From assembly GCA_007922305.1 (NCBI GenBank), contig ML677387.1, positions 1,616,345 to 1,680,344 of the forward strand: a stretch of DNA of 64,000 nucleotides, written 5' to 3'. The stretch is from Dermatemys mawii. Taxonomy: Eukaryota > Chordata > Testudines > Dermatemydidae. Position numbers and translations under genes: made by a program. Within the stretch, counting starts at the first letter, position 1; each line of letters begins with the position of its first letter. Positions 1-11,800 of the stretch are shown piece by piece. The notes under the pieces were generated by a model. That model did not search any database and had not been told where the DNA came from. It saw nothing but the letters and a program-made list of their open reading frames with translations.

Positions 1-1019
1 CCCTCCTCTCCTGAAATGGAAATCAGATGCTAGCTCACCCACTTTTTCCCTTTTTAAGTTACTTTGTCACATTGGTATTTACAATGACTTGAAGTTACCA
101 ACTGGGACAAAGAAAATGCATGATCAAGGAGTTCTGGCTCTTCGTATGCATAGCCTCATTAGGGGAGCAATTTAAGATGAAATGCACAATATTAAAAATG
201 AAACTTGCTTTACAACAAACAAAAAAAATCAAGAGCTTCACCTAACACTTGAAAACACAGGGAAATTCAATGTTAACTCTTTTTGCCATGTCTGCATTGA
301 CCTCAATTTCAGATCCTTTCTCTAACATCAAATCTGGAACGGCGTCCAGATGCTAACTATCTTGTAATCAATCTACCACTTTAAACTGAGATTAAAATGA
401 TAGAATAGCTAATGTTTCTCTATGATCTGTAGAAAAACAGCGTGTAGTGCTCCTGTCTGGTCCAAAGCCATGCTGGCACTGTATAAACAAAGCAGAGGAA
501 GGATGCTTTGTCTCTTTTCAGAAAAACTAAAAAGAACAGTAATCAGTGTGTATCCAAATGGGAAAATGGACACAATCAGTATAGGGGAAAAAGATATTTG
601 GGGCTTCTATGTGAGTGTATTCTACCTAGAAAAGAGTGTTAAAAAAGAAATTAGTTCAATGCTAGGTTTGTAACTAGGCTCATGAAACTTACAGTTCAAC
701 AACCACAGAATTATTGGTTGTTGAATCATCATGTGTTTTGTTGTTTTTTTTTAAAACAGAACAAAACTGAGTTGTCCTCGGAACATGGATTTTGGATCAT
801 TTGTTCTGCCTTGCTATTTACAAATTCTCTAGTTGTTGCTTCATGAGTATGTTTCATCTTAATATTTTTGATATAGTTATAAATATTGTGACCTTGTAAC
901 TATGCCCCTTTAAAAACAGTGGTGTCAACATGAAGAGAGAAAATGCTAAAGCTGAATTGCCACTTTTGTGTTTTTCCCCCACGTCTTGTGTGTGTGAATC
1001 ATTTTTCTTTAAATTTCAG
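1..1019 (+). other. NSD3 intron (upstream part)
   Basis: AT-rich intronic sequence before the SET exon. I see no further exon, RNA gene or clear repeat here. The small reading frame at 422-673 has no recognisable domain. Confidence 0.7.
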
Positions 1020-1126
1020 GGATGGAGTTAACATTTAATTATAATTTGGACTGTCTGGGCAATGGTAGGACTGAATGCCATTGTGGAGCAGAGAACTGCA
1101 GTGGCTTCCTAGGAGTACGGCCGAAG
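1020..1126 (+). CDS. NSD3: NSD3 exon: end of SET and post-SET
   Basis: Acceptor TTTCAG ends at 1019 and the GT donor is at 1127. The exon starts with two bases that complete a Gly codon, then reads [22 protein letters not shown] is the SET-core motif and CHCGAENC supplies post-SET zinc ligands. Confidence 0.95.
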
Positions 1127-4100
1127 GTTAGTTGTACAGAAATAAAAACTGAGCTCAGTGCTCTTGTATTGAAAGCTCTTTTTGTGGGAGGAGAGTGAAT
1201 AGAGGTTTTGTTTCATTTAATGTAATATCTTATATCTGTTTAGTACCCTGAAGGTTCCCCCAAAGGCTTTACAAGTTTCTACTACTGTAAGTGTACCAAT
1301 CTCTAGGATGGAAGAGAGCAGCCACCCAGTATGCCACCCAGACGTGGCATGGAACAGTCCTATCATGTTTAGGGTGCCTGACTTGATTTTAAAAAAAAAA
1401 AAAAAAAAAAATCTTGTCACATGTTTTACTTCAGTTTTTGCCTTTCCTATATGGAAAGCATTGTGAAATTCCTCTGCATGTTTGAGGATCTGGAAACTTG
1501 TTTTGCTGTTGTGCTTCGGTTCTGGTCCCAGCCCAGAGTGCTGACCTTAGTCAGCTTCTTATGAAATATTATCTCTGTAGGGGCAGAGAAGTGGTAAGGA
1601 ATGGTGTCCCTGCCTCTGTCAGAGGGGGATGATGGATGGCAGGAGAGAGATCACTTGATCATTGCCTGTTTGGTTCACTCGCTCCAGGGCATCTGACATT
1701 GGCCACTATTGGTACACAGGATACTGGGCTAGATGGACCTTTGGTCTGACCCAGTACGGCCGTTCTTATGACTGAAGTCTCTGCTCACGTAACTATTATG
1801 CACAAGCTCTCTGAGGAAGGGACTGTCTTTCTGTGTGAATACAAATCCTACTGCAATAGGGACCAATTTTCCTTGAGCCTTTGGATATTACCATCATATT
1901 ACAGCTCACTAATAGTAATCTGGCAACATTCTAACTTGTTTCAAATGTGTGCGGCATGGGAGATGGAGATGGGAGTCACTGGGTAGACTAAACTTTGTTG
2001 AGCATGATTTACAGAAAGAATAACCCACAGTTGTCTTTTTGGGGACCATGTGGCTTTTTAAAGTGACTATTACAGCATTAACAGTTTTAGTCATTAAGTG
2101 ACTTTTCCCTTTAATTGCCAGACGGCGTTTGCAACAGCGAATGAAGAGAAGGCAAAGAATGCCAAGTTAAAGCAGAAGAAACGAAAAATAAAAACGGAGC
2201 AGAAGCAGATGCATGAGGACAACTGTTTCCAGTGTGGAGATGGAGGAGAACTAGTCATGTGTGACAAAAAGGACTGCCCCAAAGCATACCACCTCCTATG
2301 CCTTAACCTGACTCAACCACCATTTGGTACGTGCTTTCCCATGGCCACTAAATTCTTTGCTTGCTTCAAGGATATCATGCTGCATATGAAGTTGTAGCTT
2401 AATCCAAACTGTGATGTCCGCCTAGTGTAAATGTGACAGGTTTGCTTTTGCAATGCTCTTCTGTATTGAGAAATCTCCTTAGGTAGGCAATATTCTGTAT
2501 TGAGAAATCTCCTTAGGTAGGCAATATTTCTAAACAAAGATCTGTGTGGAGTCATAGATCACCAGCAAATAGTTATAAAACTATGACTTCATTGCAGAGC
2601 GTTTCTCCTGTTTTGGATCACATTTGCTCATTTTATTTTGATTGAAATAATTAGTCAGTCTTGATCTCATATGGCTCCCAAGTTCATATCACATGGTAAT
2701 GCTTATGACAACAGCTATGCACAGCACATGGTAGTGCTTAAATTTGTAACGGTCTCTCTAAATCTCTTATCTCCTTATCATGTGGGTTTTCTTTGGATCT
2801 CTCTTTATTTTTTGTCTTTCTCCGTATTAATTAAAAAGGCAGCTCTTTGTAGTCTAGGCTCAGATTATCCAGCAATAACCAGCAATAGCAAACTGTGTTC
2901 AAAAACACTTTATGCTGGTTTTGAAACTATCTGTTTCTAGAGGCCTTGATCAAATTAACTGGAGGCTCGCATTACTCCAGGACTGAATTAAGTGAAAGGT
3001 TTTGTGCTATGAATGGAGTTTAATCTGAGATGTGCCTTTTCAGGACTGCAATATACAGAAGTACAGAAAGCTTCCCTCCAAATTTTCTTTACTATAGACA
3101 TAAATTATTACATTTGATCAGCAAGAAGATACTGGTGAACAACTTGAAGAAGTAAATTTTGTGTTTTACCTCGCCTGGTGGAGGCAGACATAACCATGCT
3201 AGAGATCTAGAGTCCTGTCTTGGTGCTGTTCTTACTCTCTGGGCTAAGAGTCTGGGCGTGCTGTGGATGCAGTGCGTTATGTCCCGAAGAAGGAGAGCGC
3301 TTCCTGTTTTCTGTACAGCAACTCAGTTTAAAGGAATATAGCATGATTTCAGTGTGATGGAAAGGAGAAGCTGTTAACTTTCCTTTTTTGACATGTTCAG
3401 TCTAATTTTACAACCTGGCAGTTGAGCATGTGGTTATGCTAATACATGTCTGCATATTTTTGTGGTGGTCTCTGTTGGCTTATGCTTAAATATGGCATTG
3501 CCCTATCCCACTTTTGTCTGAACCACCTTCTCATTTATAACTCAGAACTCAGCCATTCTGTGTTTTAACAATACGGTGCAGTGTGATTCTGTTATAAAGA
3601 TTGATTTAGGATACCCATTTCAGTCAGTCGATCCAAATCATTACTATGTTCAGATCCAGAAAATAGAGAATTTCACAAGTCAGATGTGCATAGACGCCAA
3701 CTCTCTATCTTGCAAGTACACAATGTGTTCTGATGCCAAGGCAGGTGGATCTGGTTACATTTGGCCCTACAGCGCAGTAATGTTTTGCTTACAGTCAACC
3801 TGAGGCTCAAAAATGTAAATTTGTCAATGATAACTGCTTCCAATCCTATCTTTGTGAAAGACACATGCAGGAACTTTAATAAAAGCTGGCTTTTGGGAAG
3901 TATCTTTGATGTATAGAGTTGAATGAATCTGTACTACATGGAGCGACAAAGATCAATTCCAATATCTATCCCAGATAAAGACTAACTTCAACTTCCTGTC
4001 TTTCTTTTCTCTCCTTTTTCCATCTTCAGGAAAGTGGGAATGTCCGTGGCACCAGTGTGACATCTGTAGCAATCCTGCAGTTTCATTCTGCGAGTTTTGC

Positions 4101-4271
4101 CCTCATTCGTTCTGTAAAGATCATGAGAAGGGAGCCTTAGTGGCATCAGCATTGGATGGCCGTCTCTGCTGCTCCGAACATAACCCCAAATCTCCTGTGG
4201 CACCAGAGTACTGGAGCAAGATAAAATGCAAATTGCAGCCACAGAGCCCTGGAGAAGAAGAAAAGGAATAA
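1020..4271 (+). CDS. NSD3: NSD3 (WHSC1L1), last three coding exons of the long isoform; gene enters from the left edge
   Basis: Histone H3 lysine methyltransferase acting in chromatin; only the C-terminal end is present. Coding exons are 1020-1126, 2122-2326 and 4030-4271 (stop TAA 4269-4271), each with AG/GT borders and phases that join in frame. They encode the end of the SET domain (ELTFNYN), a post-SET cysteine cluster (CHCGAENC), a lysine-rich linker, a PHD finger ([13 protein letters not shown] with downstream C/H ligands) and a final Cys/His-rich module ending at residues EEEKE. NSD2 has the same domain order, but the [20 protein letters not shown] stretch and the short tail fit NSD3 as I remember it. 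PLPP5 follows in tandem, as in human 8p11. The frame has no breaks, so it looks functional. Confidence 0.96.
1590..1771 (+). repeat. CR1-type LINE 3' tail in an NSD3 intron
   Basis: The block contains the usual chelonian CR1 tail phrases, such as GGGCTAGATGGACC, then TGACCCAGTACGGCC, and ends TTCTTATG. It matches the copy at 42790-42973. Only the 3' end is present, which is typical of 5'-truncated CR1 insertions. The left border is approximate. Confidence 0.8.
2122..2326 (+). CDS. NSD3: NSD3 exon: basic linker and PHD finger
   Basis: Acceptor CAG ends at 2121 and the donor GTACGT starts at 2327. The exon encodes a Lys-rich segment ([13 protein letters not shown]) and then the PHD ligands [18 protein letters not shown]...YHLLC. 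It ends after the first base of a Gly codon, completed in the next exon. Confidence 0.96.
2327..4029 (+). other. Last NSD3 intron
   Basis: About 1.7 kb between the PHD exon and the terminal exon. It holds the 34-bp tandem duplication at 2461-2528; I see no other gene or clear repeat. Confidence 0.75.
2461..2528. repeat. Perfect 34-bp tandem duplication
   Basis: Two consecutive identical 34-bp copies start at 2461 and 2495 in the last NSD3 intron. The lack of differences between copies suggests a recent duplication or an assembly artefact. Confidence 0.9.
4030..4271 (+). CDS. NSD3: NSD3 terminal coding exon: Cys/His-rich module and stop
   Basis: Acceptor CTTCAG ends at 4029. The exon reads [14 protein letters not shown] and later [15 protein letters not shown], with closely spaced Cys/His pairs of the PHD-associated C-terminal module. 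It ends in an acidic tail and a TAA stop. Confidence 0.96.
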
Positions 4272-7200
4272 ATTTGTTAAAAAAAAATAAACAACAAATG
4301 GCAAATAGATGATGAACTTGAAGAGACTGCTATGACACATTCAGTCTTCATCATCAGCGCCGCCTTGTTGGAACTGGGAAAGGGACCATCTAATCTTGGC
4401 AGGCGGAAGCAGTCAATGGTGTCCGTTTTTTGCGGGGGGTTTCTGTTCTTGTCCTTTTCTTACCTTACTCTTGAATGTGCTTCAGCAGTTCTTACTGTTG
4501 GAAAACAGAAACGTCTTGGCTTTCTTAAGGAGGGAAAAAAAACAATCAAAAAAAGCAAATCTTTTGGCGTTGAGAAGAATATTGTGTTAAAATACGTTCT
4601 TTGAGTGTAGAAAGGAAAATATAGCATATTTATTTATTTAATTTTAAAGGATGTTGAGGATTCTGGTCCTGGTCAGTGAGCCTGTCTAAAAAAAAATTGA
4701 GTAACAAAACCAGTCTGGTATAATGTGTGTGTCTAGTTATTAAAAAGGGGAGAGGACCAACCCTCCCCAATCTACAAACAGCTTTGGCATAACACCATGA
4801 GGAGTGATGTGGGTTTCAGAGCAGTGGACAGTGAAATGCCTTCATTCCAGTTGCATTCATCTTTAAAGTTCTTTTGAGAAGATGGATTTCATCTCATCAT
4901 GCTTAACTTATTATGAATAATGTAAAGATTTTCACATAGGAAATTAGGAGTATTATCCACTTTTTTTTTCTTGAAGTGCTTTTTATTTCACTAGATATTT
5001 TTAACAAAAAATGGGAGGGGAAGGAATCATGGTCCCTCATTGTTAAAATGAGGGGTGTCAGCTAACAAAGGAAGCATAGAAGAGCTTAATTGTGCAATGG
5101 TCACTTTTTTGCCTTGCTTCATTTGGAGGGCAGTTTTGGGTGGAGAGGATTCATGGACAACTTAATTATCTGAACATTGCACTACATTCATCGTAGCAAA
5201 AGCCCTAATCCCGCTTTTGCTGGAGTCATTGCGAACTTTGTCATTAACTTCAGTGGGTGCAGGATTGAGCCCTTTTCTATGTGTTTATCAGATATCGAGT
5301 ATGTGCTTGTTTCATGGTGATTCTCTTAGAGCCTGATCTTTTGTTAACCTTCCTCCCAAACTTCCATTGGTTTCAAAGGGAGTTCTTGAGTGTTAAAGGA
5401 ATAGGGGATCAGCCCCGTGTGTGTTTTAAAAGAGTTTTGGGGAGCTGGGGTATTTAGATTTGCAGGGGTGGGGATAAATCTCCCAATTGAATTTAAGTTC
5501 AATGGGTTTATCCAATAGCGAAAAATCAGTTCTTAAAAGCACTTCTTGAATTAACAGGGTATATATATTGGGCCTACAGTAAGGCATTCAATCTTACAAA
5601 GTACTGTGTATATCCCAGTATAATTAGCATAGTCAACTGTAATCCTTTAACTTGTAGGCAATGGCTGGTGTACTGATATTACTGGCTAACTTTACACTAA
5701 CTTTCTTCTACTGGGTGTTCTGGAGCACCCCTTTATGAAAGAAATTAATACAAGGCATGGCAGGCACATGGCAGAGAGAGAATTTTTTATTCATTCTGAA
5801 GAACATTCAACATTGTCTCTGGGAAAATGTCTGCATAGACCTGCAGGTACATGGTGGCATCTCAGTTCCAGAAAGTGACTAATAAAGGGGTGGAAAATCA
5901 TACCATGGAGCTTTGGAATATGGCTCGCCTTTGTACCATGGTTTCCTTTTGCATTCTCAAATTATTTCTAATGCAGGGAGTGTGTCAGATTTGTACTTTT
6001 TTTCTTTTTTGTGCAATTGCAAAATTAACAAAATACACTACAGCGTTTGAAGCACTTGAAATGCCACTTCACTGACCTGGCAGCTATTCCTCTTGGAACA
6101 ATTTACAGATCCTTTTCCAGTAAACTCCATTTGTTTGGGGTTTCTTGTTTTTTTACATACTACAGATCTCCCATGTGATCTTTGGGTCAGTTTATGGTTG
6201 AGTGCTGAGGGAAAATGCAGATTACTTGCCCTGTTATGGCCAATACTGAAGTGAATGTCTAAAACACTAATCTTGCTTGTAAGCAGTGCTATATTTTGGT
6301 ATTTTTTTACAAAAAAAAAAAATTAAAATAGGATTTTATTTTTCTTAGCTTTTTTGTTTGTGATTTTTTTAAAAAAGCTCTTAATGGAGGGGGATTTTCA
6401 CCCTTTTCTAAAATTCCAAACACAGCTCTTTCCTTGATAGTGTCCATAAAACCTGATCTGTTTACATTGTATAATAAAACATTAGGTTTTCTGTTCCTCA
6501 GATGATTTTTGGATATAGTAAGTCAGAAAGGGCTGAACTTTGCGAATACTGTATGATGAAGTGTTCCCGTGTGCTTTCTTTTATAGTACATCAATACTGT
6601 CCTGTCATTGATTGGGGAGGAAGGGCCATGTCAAAATGCCTTAAGCATTTGAGATGTCAACGAGCTGACAGAGGTGTCAAAATATTAATTGCCATGTGAA
6701 ATTATCAAAATATATTCTATGACATATCCGCATGTTGGACGTAACTAAGTATATGAAGGTACTCTGAAAGTTTAGCAAACCATATAATGCTGCAAGGGTC
6801 ATGGAGTCAGTTTTCACTCCTCTGCCATGTCACTTTATATCTTTTGTTTCAAAATTCTTGCTGGTTGTCCTTGCTTGTTTAATCTTTTTACATAAGAAAA
6901 CTGAAAGCAGCCAACTGCTGAGCTGAGACATGGGTCATGTGAGGACAAGGGTAGCTTTTAAATTTGTATAAACAGAGTGTAAAACTTGAATTGGTTTTCT
7001 AACTGCTGGACAGAGGGAGAATTTCCAAAGCATCAGGAAACTTTTTAGTGAAACAAGAAAACATCAGGTTGAAATAAATTGGTGATAACTGGGGACTTCT
7101 CTTTATTTAGGTGATAATTTTGTATGCAGAACACAGAATATGCTGAGAACAAATTTTAACCATGTTTTTGTATAATTACTTAAAGTGAATGGAAGAATAA

Positions 7201-9790
7201 CAACTTTTGTAGTAAAGTGGAAATTTGTTGCTATAAATTTACCATAAATATTGACATTTTGATTTATCAGTATTTCTGTGTATCTTGAGCTGTTGAATTC
7301 AACTTCCAGTGACCTGTAGGAGGAATGCAAGAGAGGGTTTCTTTGTTTGCTTGCTTGGAAGTTTTAGTCCAGAGTCCTACAATTTGCTGCAAAGAAGAGA
7401 ATGCTGTGGTGGTTTACTTCCGGGCTGGAAAATAAAATGCTCTAATTAACTGTCTATAATAATCTGGCAGCCCTTTCTTAAGTGAAGGAGGTGCCAATCA
7501 CATGGGGGTTTTTCCTCTCGTTTGGATTTTTTTTGTCTGTTAGATGTTAAAATAGGGTCAAATGTTCAGCAAACACCTGACCCTAGATGATATTATTATT
7601 ATGCTGGCTACACAGTAATGCAATACCTGAGCTGCCCTGCACAGATGTTTCTAGTTTACTGGAGCCCTTTTATTATAGAGTATGCATCCTAGTTCAAATC
7701 GGAGGTTCTGTGGACCATGCCCTAAAGGTGTAAGGATTAATTACTGCAGTTTTCCGATGGTCTGTAAAATTGGCTTGTCATCTTGTCAGTAGGACACAAA
7801 AGTGGAAGGCGTTCGCAGCTCAGGACAGCTAATTGTAAGGGCAACTTTTTCTGGATGAATTTATCTTCACTACGAGAGTCTAACATGGAGTGAAAGGATT
7901 AGAATGTTTCATTTGGCCTTTCTACTAAAAATTTGTTGTATCTTAGTTTCCAGGTGGAACTGGAAAAAGACACTTACTAGACATAATAGAAAGTGAACTT
8001 CTAGACGTAAAATATGTATATACTGAACTTTACAAAAAATTATCTGGGTTGGGTTAGGGAGGTGGGGTAGGGGAATGAGAATATCTGCCGCTGGTACGAA
8101 GTAGTCACTTTAACATTGAAACCTCTGCCTCATTGAATTCAGGGTTTAATGTACTTGAAGCTCTGCAGTTCATTATTTTTACAGCTATTTTATTTATACA
8201 TAGATAAAATATGTTATATGCAACATCAAACGTCTCTTTACCTCTCCCCCTTAACTTGAGTTAAAAATTACTTTTCACTCCCAGTGTACAGTGTATTCAA
8301 GGCAAAATGGAGAGATTTTTTAAAGCAGATGTCTCAGACTTATGTATGCTCTTAATGAGAAGTGTATTATTGCATGAGACACCAGCAACTTTTTGATGTC
8401 CTTTACTTTATAATATTGTATCAACTCCCTCACCCCATGCCACTTATTTTTATATAGCAAAAGACATTTGCACTTATGATACACTCCTGAAATTCTGGAT
8501 GTATTCAAGATGTCATTCAGAAAAAGAAAAAAAATGCTTGTTTCCTATTATATTCTATTCCTGAGTAGCAAACTCAGGTACTTTTACCCTAGTGAGGGTG
8601 TGAGGATTATAAAACTGAAACAGTCTGTACTTCGTAGAGGACAATATAAAAACTAAAAGGGAAAACAGATATGGATTTGCCAAAGCCATGCATTCACTGT
8701 TTGTCATGTGGTACTGATTGCATTTGTGCACAAGAGTGAGAGAGCTGCCATTTTTAATGGTGTCTTTTCTAGCTTGAAAAGCAACTATGGCCATATGTTT
8801 GATCCTCTCCCAAACATTTGTCCCATAGCCTAGCACTGGACATTTTAAGGAATTCTTGTTCACTTTTGATTTACAAACAGACTGATGAAATACATTTGCT
8901 TCCTATTCATTAATATTGATCCGTATCTCATTTCTAGTGTCATATTTTTTTCATTTATAAGCAAACTAATCATGTTGCCACTGAAAACCAAGACCATAAA
9001 TAACTCTTACAACTGGCTAGTAATAAGATTGTCTTTTTTTGTATAAGGGTATGTGCATATTTGGGGTTGCTATTAAGATTTAACCCATTTGTACCTACAC
9101 AAGTGATATTGCACAACAAACACAGATACCTACAGTTTCTGTTTTCATTTCCATGTAATCTTTATCTGTAACAATGACCTTTGTAGAGTCGTTATTTCTG
9201 TAGACTTTGTTTATCTGTAACAAACTTTGTAGATTCTGTGAAATGTTATTTTAACTAAATCACTTGAGTCTTTAATAGCAAAGCATCAATATTCACTAAA
9301 GTCAATGTCTTAGGAGTTTCTAGAACTTGGCTAGAAGCTCTTGACACTAACAAAGTAGTGTTAATTTCCCCTGGGGATGTTCCACTGGGGCATTACTGTA
9401 TTATGACTTGATGTTGCTGCATAGACTTTGAGATATACAATACGGGGTGTGGGGGGAGGGTGGGGGTTGTTGTTTGGCCTATGTTCTCTTGCATAGTGTG
9501 AAACCTGTAAAGCTGATTAACCTGTATATAGATAGCTTATTGTCAACTAGTTATAGTGTATTTAGAATTGCCTGTAATATTTTAGCTTCTTACTGAATGT
9601 TGTGATGGTAGGATCATATAATTTTTGTACATTATATTTACTGAGATGTTGCCTTTTTTATTTTACAAATACTTTGGAATTCAGATGTGTTTTTGCTTCT
9701 GTGAATTAATTTGGAAAGGTTTTTAATGACATTCCACTGATTTAAAATTTTGCTTGAGGTTGACTTCAATAAATTGTTCTGAATGTTCCA
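4272..9790 (+). other. NSD3: NSD3 3' untranslated region
   Basis: About 5.5 kb of AT-rich sequence without a credible gene follows the NSD3 stop. It ends near a canonical AATAAA at 9768-9773, with another at 9896-9901. NSD3 long-isoform transcripts are known for a long 3'UTR. An earlier AATAAA at 6471-6476 could give a shorter form. The extent is inferred from the signals alone. Confidence 0.65.
9768..9773 (+). promoter_or_regulatory. NSD3: Candidate NSD3 polyadenylation signal AATAAA
   Basis: Canonical hexamer about 5.5 kb after the stop codon, followed by T/GT-rich sequence. The alternative at 9896-9901 is equally canonical. Confidence 0.55.
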
Positions 9791-10663
9791 ATTAAGAATG
9801 TGAATTTTTTCATATTGTAACTTTCAGTCTGTGGACAGAGAACATAGATACCTCTGAACTATCTAGCTGCAACAAAAACACACAGCAAAGTGACCAATAA
9901 ACAGATACAATGAAAAATATTTGGCACCAGTGTGTGAATTCAACTGAGAATAAAAAAGTTACAAATGTGGTCTTTTTGAAAATCTCTCTCTCGAGAGAGA
10001 CCCTATATATTTATAATAAAGCCTCATTAACATGGTCACAGAGTGAAGGCCTCGAATCTATGGAAACATTCTGCAGTTTTGTTTTACAAAGCACGCCAAA
10101 AGAAACTTTGTACAACCACAAGGAACAGCTCTTACATTTATATTTCAAAGCCTCTACAGTCAACTGAGTCAGTTGCTTTGAAAATAAGTCAAGGCCTGAT
10201 TCTTTCATACTTGTTCTCTGGTGCTGTCATCCTAGTTAAATGGGAACATTGATCTAGCATCTGTTTCTTAGATTTGTAGTGTATATTTAATGTTTGTGCT
10301 TTTCTGAATTTATGTGCAACTGCTTTGTGATGTTTCATATTGATTGTCCTTTATAAAATATTGTCAGTTAACGGTTACACCACTAACTGCTTCATATGGG
10401 ACTGTAGAAGTAGGGGCAGACCAAAAACTAATGCAGTAACACTGTGAGTTCTATTGTTGCTCATTATTTGTAGCAGGTGCTTGTCTATATGTCTAAAGGA
10501 AAGATGGGTTCAGTAGGAAAGGGTTTTTGTTTGGTAATCTTGACCATTCTAAATTTCTAACTGATCTATGGATACTCTGGCAAGTGGCTTAAATGTTTCC
10601 TGATGGTCTTATTTACATAGCACCCAAAGTGTACTGGACATTTTGCAGACACTTCACAGGATA

Positions 10664-10780
10664 GGGTGACCAGATGTCTGATTTTAAAGGAACAGTCCCA
10701 ATTTTTGGGTCTTTGGCTTATATAGTCTCCTTTTACCCCATTCCTTGTCCTGATTTTTCACATTTACTGTCTGGTCACCC
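10664..10780 (+). mobile_element. MITE with GGGTGACCAGA terminal inverted repeats and TA target duplication
   Basis: The 11-bp ends are perfect inverted repeats (GGGTGACCAGA at 10664-10674, its complement at 10770-10780), flanked on each side by TA (10662-10663, 10781-10782). A 117-bp non-coding element with a TA duplication points to a Tc1/mariner-like non-autonomous transposon. A second inverted copy follows at 10939-11052. Confidence 0.8.
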
Positions 10781-10938
10781 TATCATAGGAGGCAGCTTAA
10801 TCTCAAAGATTTCAGCACAAAAGGGTAACACACAGCCCAGAGGCTGAAGTTCAGACTATGCTTCCTTATTAAATCTTTTATTTTTAAGCCCTTGGCTTAC
10901 TGCTTGCTCTATGAGCTTTGCCAGTTACCTGTGGACAT

Positions 10939-11052
10939 GAAATGACCAGACAAGAAGTGTGAAAAATCGGGGTGGGGGGTAATAGCCTATATAAGAAAAA
11001 GCCCCCAAAATTGGGACTTTCCCTATAAAACTGGGACACCTGGTCACGCTAC
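10939..11052 (-). mobile_element. Second, inverted and more worn copy of the same MITE
   Basis: This block is the reverse complement of the 10664-10780 copy: GACCAGACAAGAAGTGTGAA on the left, GGGACACCTGGTCACG on the right. Its outer termini carry mismatches, so the exact borders and target duplication are not clear. Confidence 0.7.
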
Positions 11053-11202
11053 TTGGGTGTATCTTTAAATCTTGCTTCACTTGCACAAATAATTATTTGG
11101 TGAATTCCCACTTCTCCCCCCTTTTTAAAAAGTAAAACATGAATCTCTCTCCCCTCGGTTAAAGACAGGGGGAGGATCTAGTGCCCCAGGGTTGTAACAG
11201 CT

Positions 11203-11302
11203 NNNNNNNNNNNNNNNNNNNNNNNNNNNNNNNNNNNNNNNNNNNNNNNNNNNNNNNNNNNNNNNNNNNNNNNNNNNNNNNNNNNNNNNNNNNNNNNNNN
11301 NN
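11203..11302. other. Assembly gap of 100 N
   Basis: A run of exactly 100 N, usually a placeholder for unknown length. It borders a GT-rich repeat that is hard to sequence. Reading frames that cross it are not real. Confidence 0.98.
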
Positions 11303-11510
11303 GGGTGTGTTGTGGGTGTGTTTGCGGTGTGGGTGTGTTGTGGGTGTGTGTTGTGTTGTGTGTTGTGGGTGTGTGTTGTGTTTGCGGTGTGGGTGTGTTG
11401 TGGATGTGTTTGCGGTGTGGGTGTGTTGTGGGTGTGGGTGTGTTGTGGGTGTGTTTGCGGTGTGGGTGTGTGTTGTGGGTGTGTTGTGGGTGTGTGTGTG
11501 TTGTGTTGTT
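11303..11510 (+). repeat. Degenerate GT-rich tandem repeat with regular GGG runs
   Basis: Built from GGGTGTGTTGTG and TTTGCGGTGTG words, strand-biased to G/T. Repeated GGG runs spaced by short loops could form G-quadruplexes on the sense strand just upstream of PLPP5. It starts directly at the gap, so its true length is unknown. Confidence 0.9.
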
Positions 11511-11800
11511 CCTGCGGGGGTGGCTGGGGGTCCGCGGGGCTCGGGGAGGGGTTTTGTGTGACGCTCGGCGCGGGGTGCTGGTCCCGTGGGGGGCCGCAGC
11601 CGCCGACGGCGCACGGCGGAGGGCGGGCTCGGGCTGCTCCGGCTGCAGCCACGTCGGCGGGCGCGGCGGGGAGGAGCCACCGGGCCCCGGCCCGTCTCGC
11701 CGCCCGCACCATGAAGGGGCCGCGGCTGGCGGCCGAAGTGGGTGCGCGGGGCCTGCTCTTCGGGGCCTTCCTGTGAGTGGGGCGCGGCCGGGGGGTCCCC
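11511..11800 (+). promoter_or_regulatory. PLPP5: PLPP5 CpG island and promoter region
   Basis: Very GC- and CpG-rich block surrounding PLPP5 exon 1, including GGAGGGCGGGCTCGG about 90 bases before the ATG. No TATA box is seen, as usual for a housekeeping-type CpG-island promoter. The transcription start is not defined by sequence alone. Confidence 0.7.
11711..11772 (+). CDS. PLPP5: PLPP5 exon 1
   Basis: Encodes [20 protein letters not shown] and two bases of a Leu codon; the donor GTGAGT begins at 11773. This part is poorly conserved with human but has the same length and a hydrophobic end. Confidence 0.88.
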
